Translations under genes and position numbers: made by a program
Source: UBA6624 sp964517115 [NCBI: uncultured bacterium]
Lineage (GTDB): Bacteria; UBP7; UBA6624
Reading direction: 5' to 3'
Assembly: GCA_964517115.1 (NCBI GenBank)
Contig: CAZFBE010000013.1
Coordinates: forward strand, 1-26,122
Length of the DNA: 26,122 bases
The notes under the pieces: generated by a model
The model's database searches: none
What the model was told of the DNA's origin: nothing
What the model saw: only the letters and a program-made list of their open reading frames with translations
Shown here: piece after piece, positions 14,232 to 23,849 of the stretch
Layout: every line of letters begins with the position of its first letter
How positions within the stretch are numbered: position 1 is the first letter of the stretch

Positions 14232-15566
14232 CTAACCCCAAAAACCTTTCAGATCTTTATTAAATGAAACCTCTTTTCCTTTCATGGAATAGTCAATTTT
14301 ATCTTTAGAAAAAACTTTCCTCCCATGAACCCAGACAGTTTCCGGCCACCCCATTATTTTTTGACCATCCCAAGGGGACCATCCTGATTTTGTTTCCTGG
14401 TCACTGTTTTTTATTTTTTTCTCTTTATTTAAATCAATTAGAACCAGGTCAGAATCGTATCCTTTCTTTATCTTCCCCTTGTTTAGGATATTCCAAACCT
14501 TTGCAGGGTTTTTTGACATCTTTTCAACAATTGCACTTAAGCAAAAATTCCCTTTGTTAACTTCATTTAGCATCAGTGGCAAGGAATTTTCTATACTCGG
14601 GATTCCTGATGGTGAATCCGGATAGGGTTTGTTTTTTTCTTCAAGAAGATGAGGAGCATGGTCTGTCGCTATAACCTGAATTGAACCATCTTGAAGGGCT
14701 TCAAACAGAGCCTTTCTATCCGACCCTTTTTTAATTGAAGGATTTGTTTGAATTAAAGTCTTTAGCCTAGGATAGTCTTTTTCCGTAAACATCAAATGCG
14801 GGATGCACGCTTCTGCGGTAATTAGTCCTTGATGGTCTTTGATAATTTCTATCTCTTCTTTTGTAGAGAGGTGGAGTATGTGGATTTTTTTGTTTGTTTT
14901 TTTTGCAAGATTTGTAATTTTCTTTGTGCAAAAAATTGCTGCAGCCCTGTCTCTTATTTTTGAGTGAATAGCTGGATCTTTATTTTCTTTTATTTCTTTT
15001 TCAAATATTTTTAAGTTTTTATTTATTATTGACTCTTCTTCACAGTGCCCAGTAACTGGAAGACTGGTTTCTGTAAAAATTCTTTCAAGAATTTGCATAT
15101 CCTCAACCAAAAGGTCCCCTGTGCTTGATCCAAAGAATATTTTTATCCCAGGGGTTCTTTCGGACTTTTTTAATTCTTCTAAGTTGTCATTGGTTGCCCC
15201 CATGAAAAACCCGTAGTTAACAAGACTTTTTTTTGAAGCAATCTTTAATTTTTCAAGAAGTGCAAAATTGGTTGTTGTTGAGGGGATGGTATTTGGCATT
15301 TCAAGATAGGTGGTTACTCCCCCCTTCGCACATGAGGAACTTCCTGAGAAAAGGTCTTCTTTGTGTGTGAGCCCAGGTTCTCTAAAATGAACCTGATCAT
15401 CAATGATCCCCGGGATGAGGTGAAAGCCATTTGCTTCTATTGTTTGATCTGCTTTGGTTGATGTTGCAGCATCACATGTAAGAATTTTTGATTCATCAAA
15501 AAGGATATGAGTTTTTAAATTTTCATTTTCAAGAACACATATGGCATTTTTTATCAAAGTTCTCAC
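14232..15566 (-). CDS. pyrC: Dihydroorotase (Bacteroidota-type DDQVH motif)
   Basis: This 444-residue amidohydrolase closes the dihydroorotate ring, step three of pyrimidine synthesis. The metal-site residues appear in order: D-D-Q58-V-H60-F-R-E-P-G, the carboxylated lysine K142 (I-K-I-F-F-G), H174 (V-T-G-H), H232 (I-L-H-L-S-T) and D302 (A-T-D-H-A-P-H). The first ligand of the usual H-x-H pair is Gln. I recall this D-D-Q-V-H-F-R-E-P-G form from Bacteroidota dihydroorotases, so it is a subclass trait and not damage. The start is GTG at 15566. The cysteine synthase-family gene follows at eight bases. PyrG, in the same pathway, lies in the neighbouring minus-strand operon. Confidence 0.92.
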   Translation of the reverse strand: MRTLIKNAICVLENENLKTHILFDESKILTCDAATSTKADQTIEANGFHLIPGIIDDQVHFREPGLTHKEDLFSGSSSCAKGGVTTYLEMPNTIPSTTTNFALLEKLKIASKKSLVNYGFFMGATNDNLEELKKSERTPGIKIFFGSSTGDLLVEDMQILERIFTETSLPVTGHCEEESIINKNLKIFEKEIKENKDPAIHSKIRDRAAAIFCTKKITNLAKKTNKKIHILHLSTKEEIEIIKDHQGLITAEACIPHLMFTEKDYPRLKTLIQTNPSIKKGSDRKALFEALQDGSIQVIATDHAPHLLEEKNKPYPDSPSGIPSIENSLPLMLNEVNKGNFCLSAIVEKMSKNPAKVWNILNKGKIKKGYDSDLVLIDLNKEKKIKNSDQETKSGWSPWDGQKIMGWPETVWVHGRKVFSKDKIDYSMKGKEVSFNKDLKGFWG

Positions 15567-15587
15567 TCTTTCAATTCTATTTATAGT
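15560..15587. promoter_or_regulatory. Candidate overlapping divergent promoters between pyrC and the exonuclease
   Basis: The 32 bases between the two start codons hold near-symmetrical C-T-A-T-T-T-A-T-A-G-T. Read on plus, TATAGT at 15582-15587 is preceded after 16 bases by TTCTCA (15560-15565). Read on minus, TATAAA lies at 15585-15580. The two -10 boxes share four positions, so polymerase could bind in either direction but not both at once. Predicted transcript starts lie only about 5-8 bases before either gene. Confidence 0.4.
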
Positions 15588-15598
15588 TTATTAGATGG

Positions 15599-18489
<2,891 letters not shown>

Positions 18490-18491
18490 AA

Positions 18492-19427
18492 TTAAACCTT
18501 CCTTTTAATTGCTTTTTTTGCTGATTTCACAATATCCCCAACCGTTAACCCCATTAGTTTCATTAATTCTTCAGGCTTCCCAGATTGTCCATATTTATCT
18601 TGTACACCAACATTTTCTACAGGAACAGGGAAGTCTTTTGAAAGGCATTCTGAAATAGCCCCTCCCAAACCCCCTATCACCGAATGATCTTCAACAGTTA
18701 CCACACAGCCGCATGATTTTGATTTTTCGATTACAAGATTTGCATCAAGAGGTTTTAGCGTATGTATGTCAACCACAGCTGCTTCAATCCCTTCTTCTGA
18801 AAGCTCTTCTGCTGCTTCAATAGATCTTGAAACCATTACACCACAGGCAAAAATAACAACATCACTTCCTTCTTTATGCACAACCCCTTTACCAATTTTT
18901 ATTTGATCTATTTTATTTTCATAAAGTCTCGGGATTTTATTTCTTGTTGTCCTCATGTAAGACGGAGTTGAATGATTGGCTAATTGAATTGTTAAAATTT
19001 CAGCGGAAATATCATCCGCAGGATGTATCACCGTCATATTTGGAAGAGATCTGAAGATTGCCAAATCTTCAACAGACTGTGCAGAGCTCCCATCTTCTCC
19101 AGTATGCATTCCACCATGACTACCGCAAAGATGAACATTCAAACTAGGGCGACAAACACCATTTCTCATCTGCTCAAAAGCCCTTTCACTAAATATTGCA
19201 AAAGTGCTAGCAAAAGGGATATATCCAGATGAGGCAAAACCAGCTGCTACCAAAACCATGTTTTGTTCAGATATGCCAACGCAAAAAGCCCTGTCAGGAT
19301 GGTCTTTTCTGAACCAACAACTTTTAGTTGATTTTCCAAGATCTGCTTCCAAAACAACAACTTTTTGATTTTCTGAAAGCTTTAAAAGTGCGTTCCCGTA
19401 TCCGTCTCTTGGAGCAGCTAAGGTCAT
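18492..19427 (-). CDS. tktB: Transketolase, C-terminal subunit
   Basis: This is a 311-residue half-transketolase, containing the pyrimidine-binding domain (about 1-170) and the C-terminal transketolase domain (about 185-305). The catalytic glutamate lies in V-G-I-S-E-Q-N-M, followed by A-A-G-F-A. H-G-G-M-H-T-G-E-D-G-S-S and the C-terminal T-V-E-D-H-S-V-I-G-G-L-G-G are family landmarks. It pairs with the upstream N-terminal half, whose stop it overlaps by four bases; together they equal one standard enzyme. A GGAGG-like site precedes the start. A split enzyme is common in Firmicutes, archaea and many deep-branching bacteria. Confidence 0.94.
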   Translation of the reverse strand: MTLAAPRDGYGNALLKLSENQKVVVLEADLGKSTKSCWFRKDHPDRAFCVGISEQNMVLVAAGFASSGYIPFASTFAIFSERAFEQMRNGVCRPSLNVHLCGSHGGMHTGEDGSSAQSVEDLAIFRSLPNMTVIHPADDISAEILTIQLANHSTPSYMRTTRNKIPRLYENKIDQIKIGKGVVHKEGSDVVIFACGVMVSRSIEAAEELSEEGIEAAVVDIHTLKPLDANLVIEKSKSCGCVVTVEDHSVIGGLGGAISECLSKDFPVPVENVGVQDKYGQSGKPEELMKLMGLTVGDIVKSAKKAIKRKV

Positions 19428-20293
19428 CTGTCTATTTCCTCCAATGCTTGTTTTAGTTGTTCTTCATTTGCTGCAGCTCCATGGAATGCAGGATTGTTTT
19501 CCATAAAGCTAACGCCTTTCCCTTTAACTGTTTTTGCAATAACTATTGCAGGTGTATTTTTTACAGAGTCCAACCATGCAATGCTATCTATTATTTCTGA
19601 ATGAGAATGGCCATCTATTTTTTTAACTTCCCAACCAAAAGCTTCCCATTTTTTTGCGATATCCCCCATTAACATTTGGTTATCACAAAAATCATCATTT
19701 TGAATTCCGTTGTTGTCCAAGAATACTTTCAAATTGCCTAGGTTGAAGTTGGATGCAGACATCGCTGCTTCCCAAACCTGTCCTTCTTGTATTTCTCCAT
19801 CTCCAAGCATTACAAAAACAGTACGATCAGACTTCTCCATCCTTGCTGCTAACGCACAGCCAATACCAAAAGAGAGACCCATCCCCAAAGAGCCAGCAGA
19901 AAAATCTACCCCTGGAGTCCATTTGCTGTCAACATGCCCTTGGCATATTCCCCCCATTTGTCTAAATTGATCCATGTCGCCATCTTCAATGAAATTCATT
20001 TCTCTTAGTATTGCATACATCCCAGGACTTGCATGCCCTTTGCTCATTACGAACCTGTCTCTGTCTTCCCAGTCTGGATTTTCGGAATTAATTTTTAGCC
20101 TTGTTGAATAAAGGCAAACCAGCATGTCTATTGCAGATAGAGATCCTCCCGGATGTCCTGAATTGGCTTTTGATGTCATTCGAAGTATGTGCTTGCGACA
20201 TTTTCGGGCAATTTGTTCGGTGTGATTTTCTGTGGGTTTTTTGTTTGTATTTGAACCCATATCTGCAATCATTATGGGATGATATTCTAGCAT
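19424..20293 (-). CDS. tktA: Transketolase, N-terminal (TPP-binding) subunit
   Basis: This 289-residue half-transketolase has the thiamine diphosphate site: G-D-G at 164-166 and N-N at 194-195, with S-G-H-P-G-G at 45-50, M-S-K-G-H-A near 83-88 and a C-terminal K-G-V-S-F-M-E-N. It holds the diphosphate end of the cofactor, while the next gene supplies the pyrimidine end. Alternative Met starts at residues 8 and 12 (20272, 20260) would remove an unconserved leader and cannot be excluded; no clear Shine-Dalgarno site decides among them. Confidence 0.93.
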   Translation of the reverse strand: MLEYHPIMIADMGSNTNKKPTENHTEQIARKCRKHILRMTSKANSGHPGGSLSAIDMLVCLYSTRLKINSENPDWEDRDRFVMSKGHASPGMYAILREMNFIEDGDMDQFRQMGGICQGHVDSKWTPGVDFSAGSLGMGLSFGIGCALAARMEKSDRTVFVMLGDGEIQEGQVWEAAMSASNFNLGNLKVFLDNNGIQNDDFCDNQMLMGDIAKKWEAFGWEVKKIDGHSHSEIIDSIAWLDSVKNTPAIVIAKTVKGKGVSFMENNPAFHGAAANEEQLKQALEEIDR

Positions 20294-20297
20294 CTAT

Positions 20298-20318
20298 AAA
20301 TATTATTTAATAATATTT
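20298..20318. repeat. 21-bp perfect AT-only inverted repeat between pth and the transketolase N-half
   Basis: AAATATTATT, one central base, then AATAATATTT: ten-base arms in perfect inverted symmetry, in the 35-base gap between pth and the transketolase gene. As RNA the hairpin would be weak because it has no G-C pair. It could be an operator, the -10 region of an internal promoter for transketolase, or chance in an AT-rich gap. Confidence 0.5.
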
Positions 20319-20328
20319 AATTAGTTTT

Positions 20329-20871
20329 TTAACATTGTTCAGCAATAAAAGAATTAACCATTTCAAAGATTTTTTCGTAAGATTTTTCTTCTTCTTCCAG
20401 TTCTTTTTCTGAAAACTTTGAAAGAACATATCTTGAAAGATCCTCTTGATTTGAGAATTTCCCAACTCCAATTTTTATCCTTTTTATCTCTTTGGTCTTG
20501 AGTTTTGAGATAATGTCTTTCATTCCGTTATGCCCACCAGCACTGCCGTTTTGTCGCATTTTTACTATCCCTTGGTTGAAATTTATATCATCCAATAAAA
20601 CCAATATATTTTCATTTTCGATTTTCAAATAGTTTTTTATCCCCAAGATAGCTGAACCTGATAGATTCATAAATGTAGAAGGCTTAAAAAGGATAATGTT
20701 TTCTTTCTTTGAACATAACCCATTAATTTTCTTTAAACCCAGAAAGCCATACTTGACCTTTCCCCACTCAGGGAAGGAGAATTTTTCCCTAAACTCATCC
20801 AGGGCTCGAAATCCAGCATTATGCCTAGTTTCTTCGTATTTTTCCCCTGGGTTACCAAGAGCTACTATCAG
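20329..20871 (-). CDS. pth: Peptidyl-tRNA hydrolase with non-canonical start
   Basis: Pth frees stalled peptidyl-tRNAs. The frame carries all family motifs: L-I-V-A-L-G-N-P-G at the start, the catalytic His in E-T-R-H-N-A-G-F, K-P-S-T-F-M-N-L-S-G, L-L-D-D and G-S-A-G-G-H-N-G. The last possible ATG start, in M-N-L-S-G at 20670, would delete the active site and cannot be real. Between the upstream in-frame stop (about 20918) and the G-N-P-G motif there is no ATG, GTG or TTG. I place the start at CTG 20871, giving 180 residues, close to the family norm. CTG at 20889 and ATA at 20868 are alternatives. The frame overlaps the end of rplY, so coupling, a sequencing error or a -1 shift from L25 are other explanations. 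Confidence 0.85.
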   Translation of the reverse strand: MIVALGNPGEKYEETRHNAGFRALDEFREKFSFPEWGKVKYGFLGLKKINGLCSKKENIILFKPSTFMNLSGSAILGIKNYLKIENENILVLLDDINFNQGIVKMRQNGSAGGHNGMKDIISKLKTKEIKRIKIGVGKFSNQEDLSRYVLSKFSEKELEEEEKSYEKIFEMVNSFIAEQC

Positions 20872-20876
20872 AAAAT

Positions 20877-21416
20877 TTACTGACGACAGATTACTGTGTT
20901 CCCATGCTGGGCTATTTCAATTCCCTCTGGTATTGATAAATCTTTTATTCTCAACTTATCACCTTCTTCTAGTCCTGTGGTAGAAAATTTAATAGTTCCA
21001 GGCATTATTCCTGCAGGGCCTGTCAGCTTGATGGCTTTTACTTCCATATAGAAGCCTTTTGACCTTTGAAGATCCCATTCCCCTGATGGCAATAAGAAAA
21101 CTTTCTTTGTTATTTTTTCCTCAGGTTTAACAAGCCATAAGTCAACATGCTGCAGTTTTCCGTCAAAATAGTGATTTTGGACTTCATTGAACACGGCTGT
21201 GCCCTTTTTTTTGCCATCCAGCTCCACTTCAACAACCTGGGTTGTTTTGTAAATGCTTTTAAGTGTTTCTATTACATCTTTTTTGTCAGCTTCAAAACTG
21301 ATGGACTCGTTGTTTTTCCCATAAAGCACACCCGGGACTGAACCATCCCTTCTCAACTTCCTCAAGGAAGATTTCCCACTGTCTTTTCTGGTCTTGATTG
21401 TTATTGTGTTACTCAT
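20877..21416 (-). CDS. rplY: 50S ribosomal protein L25 (CTC-type)
   Basis: The protein has 179 residues: an N-terminal 5S rRNA-binding L25 domain (about 5-92, with the S-V-P-G-V-L-Y-G motif at 26-33) and the C-terminal beta domain of the longer CTC/TL5 form (about 98-179). It binds 5S rRNA in the large subunit. A GAGG site sits ahead of the ATG, within the end of rpsO. It lies directly upstream of pth, a pairing seen in many bacteria. Codon choice is richer in G/C-ending codons than in the pyrC-cysteine synthase region. Confidence 0.95.
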   Translation of the reverse strand: MSNTITIKTRKDSGKSSLRKLRRDGSVPGVLYGKNNESISFEADKKDVIETLKSIYKTTQVVEVELDGKKKGTAVFNEVQNHYFDGKLQHVDLWLVKPEEKITKKVFLLPSGEWDLQRSKGFYMEVKAIKLTGPAGIMPGTIKFSTTGLEEGDKLRIKDLSIPEGIEIAQHGNTVICRQ

Positions 21417-21418
21417 GG

Positions 21419-21688
21419 TTATTTCCTCAACCCAAGACTCTTGATAAGTGTTTCGTATCTTGAAAAATCTTTTCTTTTCAGGTAGTCAAGCAGATCTCTT
21501 CTTCTTTGGATCATTGCCAAGAAACCCCTTTTGCCATGGTTGTCTTTTCGGTTGTCTTTAAGGTGTTCTGTCAGCTGGTTGATTCTGTAAGTCAAGAGAG
21601 CAACCTGAACTTCAGGGCTGCCTGTGTCTCCTTTTTTTACTGCAAAGTCTTTGATTATTTTTGACTTTATTTTTGCTTCAATATTCAT
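21419..21688 (-). CDS. rpsO: 30S ribosomal protein S15
   Basis: S15 has 89 residues here, the standard length, and binds 16S rRNA. The [13 protein letters not shown] motif and the [22 protein letters not shown] segment are unmistakable. A longer frame to 21751 exists, but GGAGGA five bases before the ATG at 21688 and the normal protein length fix the start. The start overlaps the end of ribF by 11 bases, so any autoregulatory leader for S15 would lie within ribF. Confidence 0.97.
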   Translation of the reverse strand: MNIEAKIKSKIIKDFAVKKGDTGSPEVQVALLTYRINQLTEHLKDNRKDNHGKRGFLAMIQRRRDLLDYLKRKDFSRYETLIKSLGLRK

Positions 21689-22601
21689 AGTTTCCTCCAT
21701 TGCCACGACATAACTCGACATCCCTGCCCAGTTGTAAGCGTAGCTCCTCAATGTTTTCGAATTCTACCTCTTCTCTTATTTTTTTTTCAAGAAACAATGT
21801 CACTTTTTGGTTATATATGGTTTTTTTAAAGTCGATAACATGTGCTTCCAGGTGCATTTCCGTTTCCTTGAACGTCTTCCTGGTACCATAATTCACTGCG
21901 GCCCTGTAGGTTTTCCTGTTTATCATCACCTCTGCAGAATAGACCCCAGATGCAGGCATTTGCTTGAATTTTCCAGCTTCTCCCAAGCTGATGTTTGCTG
22001 TCGGGAATCCGATGCCCTCTCCGCGTCCCGATCCCTTTACGACATTCCCGGAAATGGAATACTTCCTGCCCAGTAGGCGATTTGCCTCCTCCATTTCGCC
22101 ATTTGCAATCTTCTCTCTCACCAGGCTGCTGCTCACCTTCTGCCCCATTTCCTCAATGTCGTCAAAGACATGGAGTGATGCCCCTGAGCCTTTCGCCCAT
22201 TTCTCCAGATTGGGGATACCGCCCTTTCTCCCTTTCCCAAAACGAAAATCCCTTCCCACTGAAACGCTTGATGCATTGATTTGCCCCAAGAGCATTGTCA
22301 GGAATTCCTCTGGTTCCAATGATGCAAGGCTGTCGTCAAATCTCAAGATCCACAGGTCTGTCAAATCGGTACCATTCAGTATTTCCAGCTTTTCCATCAG
22401 GGATGTCAGCTCCCTGAAGCCATCCTTGTTGAAATGCTGGTTCGGGTGAGGGGAAAAGGTGATCAAGAGGGATTTTTCAGCCTTCTCGGAGGTTTCCCTG
22501 ATTATTTCCTGGTGTCCCTTGTGAACGCCGTCATAAGACCCTATTGCAACAGCATAGGGGCCCTCATTCGGCGCTTCCTTGTTGTTCCAGATTCTCATCA
22601 T
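21678..22601 (-). CDS. ribF: Bifunctional riboflavin kinase / FAD synthetase
   Basis: This 307-residue enzyme turns riboflavin to FMN and then FAD. The N-terminal adenylyltransferase domain (about 15-165) has [10 protein letters not shown], the nucleotidyltransferase H-x-G-H site, and G-R-D-F-R-F-G-K-G. The C-terminal kinase domain (about 182-305) has G-I-G-F-P-T-A-N-I and N-Y-G-T-R-K-T-F. It is the first gene of the ribF-rpsO-rplY-pth run. The codons are clearly more GC-rich than in the rest of the window. ATG at 22598 is an alternative start. The upstream region holds TAGAAT five bases from the start and no Shine-Dalgarno sequence. Confidence 0.95.
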   Translation of the reverse strand: MMRIWNNKEAPNEGPYAVAIGSYDGVHKGHQEIIRETSEKAEKSLLITFSPHPNQHFNKDGFRELTSLMEKLEILNGTDLTDLWILRFDDSLASLEPEEFLTMLLGQINASSVSVGRDFRFGKGRKGGIPNLEKWAKGSGASLHVFDDIEEMGQKVSSSLVREKIANGEMEEANRLLGRKYSISGNVVKGSGRGEGIGFPTANISLGEAGKFKQMPASGVYSAEVMINRKTYRAAVNYGTRKTFKETEMHLEAHVIDFKKTIYNQKVTLFLEKKIREEVEFENIEELRLQLGRDVELCRGNGGNYEY

Positions 22602-22606
22602 GATTC

Positions 22607-22612
22607 ATTCTA
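22607..22612 (-). promoter_or_regulatory. Candidate -10 element for ribF
   Basis: On the minus strand TAGAAT (five of six matches) ends five bases before the ribF ATG at 22601, or eight before the second ATG. No -35 is recognisable in the GC-rich sequence upstream. It would give a leaderless message. Confidence 0.4.
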
Positions 22613-22666
22613 TGAAAAAAGAGCCCTACACGCATGCGCATTACACGGGCCCGCGCGCACTCGCGA

Positions 22667-22672
22667 TAGAAT
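22667..22672 (+). promoter_or_regulatory. Candidate -10 element for the HD hydrolase gene
   Basis: TAGAAT on the plus strand ends ten bases before the ATG at 22683. It is the same hexamer as the one facing ribF on the other strand, in a GC-rich interval where such a match is less likely by chance. No Shine-Dalgarno sequence precedes the ATG. Confidence 0.4.
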
Positions 22673-22682
22673 TCCGACAAGC

Positions 22683-23255
22683 ATGGAATGGCCACCAAAA
22701 AGAGACGATCTCGAAAAGACCCTGGTTGAATGGGTTCCCTCTTTTGGCTTGAGGAGGCACATGTATTCGGTTGAGGCTGCCGTTCGTGGTTACGCCGAAA
22801 GGCACAATGAGGATCCCGACAGCTGGGGTGCTGTTGCCCTATTCCATGACCTGGATTACGAAAAATACCCCACGGAAGACGACCACCCCTACAGGGCAAT
22901 TGATTACCTGAAAGAGCAGGGTTGGCCGGACTGGGCCACAAGGGCGATACTCTCACACGCGGATTACACAGGTGTCAAAAGGGAAAGCATCCTTGAAAAG
23001 GTCTTGTATGCCTGTGATGAGATTACGGGATTGGTTGTCGCAACAGCATTGGTCAGGCCAGACAAGGACATCAAGAGCGTGAAGGTAAAAAGCGTCAAGA
23101 AGAAATGGAAGCAGAAGTCTTTTGCCGCAGGTGTTAACAGGGATGATGTCCTGAAGGGTTGTGAGGAGTTGGGGGTTGACCTTTGGGAACATGTCGGATT
23201 TGTTTTGGAGTGCATGCAATCCCAGGCAGGTGTTTTGGAGTTGGAGGGGGAATGA
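22683..23255 (+). CDS. HD-domain hydrolase
   Basis: This 190-residue metal-dependent HD-superfamily phosphohydrolase has H26 (L-R-R-H), H55-D56 (L-F-H-D-L-D-Y-E) and D112 (A-C-D-E-I-T), the complete H...HD...D set. This class hydrolyses phosphate esters of nucleotides or related compounds; the substrate is unknown. The open frame continues upstream to about 22434, but that part is antisense to ribF and lacks family similarity, so I start at the ATG at 22683. The stop overlaps the next small membrane gene by four bases. G+C content is high compared with most of the window. Confidence 0.88.
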   Translation: MEWPPKRDDLEKTLVEWVPSFGLRRHMYSVEAAVRGYAERHNEDPDSWGAVALFHDLDYEKYPTEDDHPYRAIDYLKEQGWPDWATRAILSHADYTGVKRESILEKVLYACDEITGLVVATALVRPDKDIKSVKVKSVKKKWKQKSFAAGVNRDDVLKGCEELGVDLWEHVGFVLECMQSQAGVLELEGE

Positions 23256-23491
23256 ACCTCTTGACCAGACAATTATTGGAACTGGCCCTTATTGCAGGGA
23301 TGGTCTTTGTTTCAAGGTCTAGCGGAACTGTTAATGGCTTGTTGGGAATGTCCATAGGTTTCTGTTTGGGGTTTTCTATTTCCTCCGGTTTGCAAAGCGG
23401 CGATTCAAGCATGTTCAAGCTCAAGAAGTCCTCCCTGAAGCTTTTCCCCCTGTTTTTTGCATTTTTGGGCTTCTTTTTCGGTTTTTTTTAG
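23252..23491 (+). CDS. Small hydrophobic membrane protein, unknown
   Basis: The protein has 79 residues with about three membrane segments (near 5-19, 29-47 and 61-79), separated by short polar loops; a basic patch (K-L-K-K-S-S-L-K) precedes the last helix. The start overlaps the HD hydrolase stop (ATGA), so the two are translated together. No family is recognised. It ends with a Phe-rich run encoded by a T-rich tract. It could anchor or partner the HD protein, but this is inference from coupling alone. Confidence 0.65.
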   Translation: MNLLTRQLLELALIAGMVFVSRSSGTVNGLLGMSIGFCLGFSISSGLQSGDSSMFKLKKSSLKLFPLFFAFLGFFFGFF

Positions 23492-23506
23492 ATTTCAGGG
23501 GTATAC

Positions 23507-23531
23507 AGAGGGGAAAACTACATTTCCCTCT
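23507..23531 (+). other. Stem-loop downstream of the small membrane gene, touching the next promoter
   Basis: AGAGGG(G)AAA at 23507-23516 pairs with TTTCCCTCT at 23523-23531: nine base pairs with one bulged G and a six-base loop. It is not followed by a T run, so it is a poor intrinsic terminator. Its 3' arm ends on the first base of the TTGACA box of the next gene, so a regulator binding this inverted repeat would cover the -35. Confidence 0.5.
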
Positions 23532-23559
23532 TGACAAAATATATTTTCTTAGGCACAAT
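23531..23559 (+). promoter_or_regulatory. Strong sigma70-type promoter for the 63-residue protein gene
   Basis: A perfect TTGACA at 23531-23536 is followed after 17 bases by CACAAT at 23554-23559 (four of six matches). The transcript would start near 23566, leaving a leader of about 29 bases with GGAGGG at 23581-23586 ahead of the ATG at 23595. It is the only full-consensus -35 I noticed in the window. Confidence 0.65.
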
Positions 23560-23594
23560 AGTTATATCTTAATTTCCTCTGGAGGGTTAAATTT

Positions 23595-23786
23595 ATGACA
23601 TATACATACGAAAACGCTAAAGGAACCTGGTACCTTCACGGTAAGATGGTCAACCTTAAAGGCGGACGAACACAACAGATTTACTGGTTCGCTAAAAGCG
23701 AAGGATCAAATGCATGCGACATGCCTAGCGACAGAAAGGTTGTGGAGTCTGCAAGAACTGGACTTCCTCTTCTAAAGAAAGGCTAG
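23595..23786 (+). CDS. Small conserved-looking protein of 63 residues, unknown function, probably highly expressed
   Basis: This is a compact soluble 63-residue protein rich in Gly, Lys and Arg. The pattern is Y-E-N-A-K-G-T-W-Y-L-H-G-K then L-K-G-G-R-T-Q-Q-I-Y-W-F-A-K, and R-T-G-L-P-L-L-K-K-G at the end. I recall similar short proteins in other bacteria with the same Y-L-H, G-G-R-x-Q-x-I-Y-F/W-F and R-T-G-L-P-x-L-K-K features, with no known role. A consensus promoter, a strong ribosome site, an own hairpin and codons enriched in those of highly expressed genes (ACC, TAC, GTC, AAC, GGC) all suggest abundance. A beta-rich fold is plausible. Confidence 0.8.
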   Translation: MTYTYENAKGTWYLHGKMVNLKGGRTQQIYWFAKSEGSNACDMPSDRKVVESARTGLPLLKKG

Positions 23787-23801
23787 TCTCAAATCTATAT
23801 A

Positions 23802-23826
23802 ATTGCGGTGGTAACCCCACCGCAAT
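23802..23826 (+). terminator. Hairpin after the 63-residue protein gene
   Basis: ATTGCGGTGG at 23802-23811 pairs perfectly with CCACCGCAAT at 23817-23826 around a five-base loop. A T-rich but interrupted stretch (AAATTTCTTTTTC) follows. It probably acts as an intrinsic terminator, though partial read-through into the tRNA 23 bases later is possible. Confidence 0.7.
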
Positions 23827-23849
23827 AAATTTCTTTTTCATTTTATTTT

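Noticed and set aside
20329-20670. Pth as a truncated pseudogene starting at the internal ATG
   Set aside because: Translating upstream in the same frame restores the whole N-terminal half, including G-N-P-G and the catalytic His; only the start codon is unusual.
21689-21751. 21-codon extension of S15
   Set aside because: S15 has its normal 89 residues and a GGAGGA site at the internal ATG; the extension lies within ribF.
21964-22449. 161-codon plus-strand open frame
   Set aside because: It is antisense to ribF, Ser/Pro-rich with no recognisable motif, and is typical of shadow frames in GC-richer coding DNA.
22434-22682. N-terminal 83-codon extension of the HD hydrolase frame
   Set aside because: It is antisense to the well-supported N-terminus of ribF and crosses the palindrome-rich gap; the HD domain is complete from the ATG at 22683.
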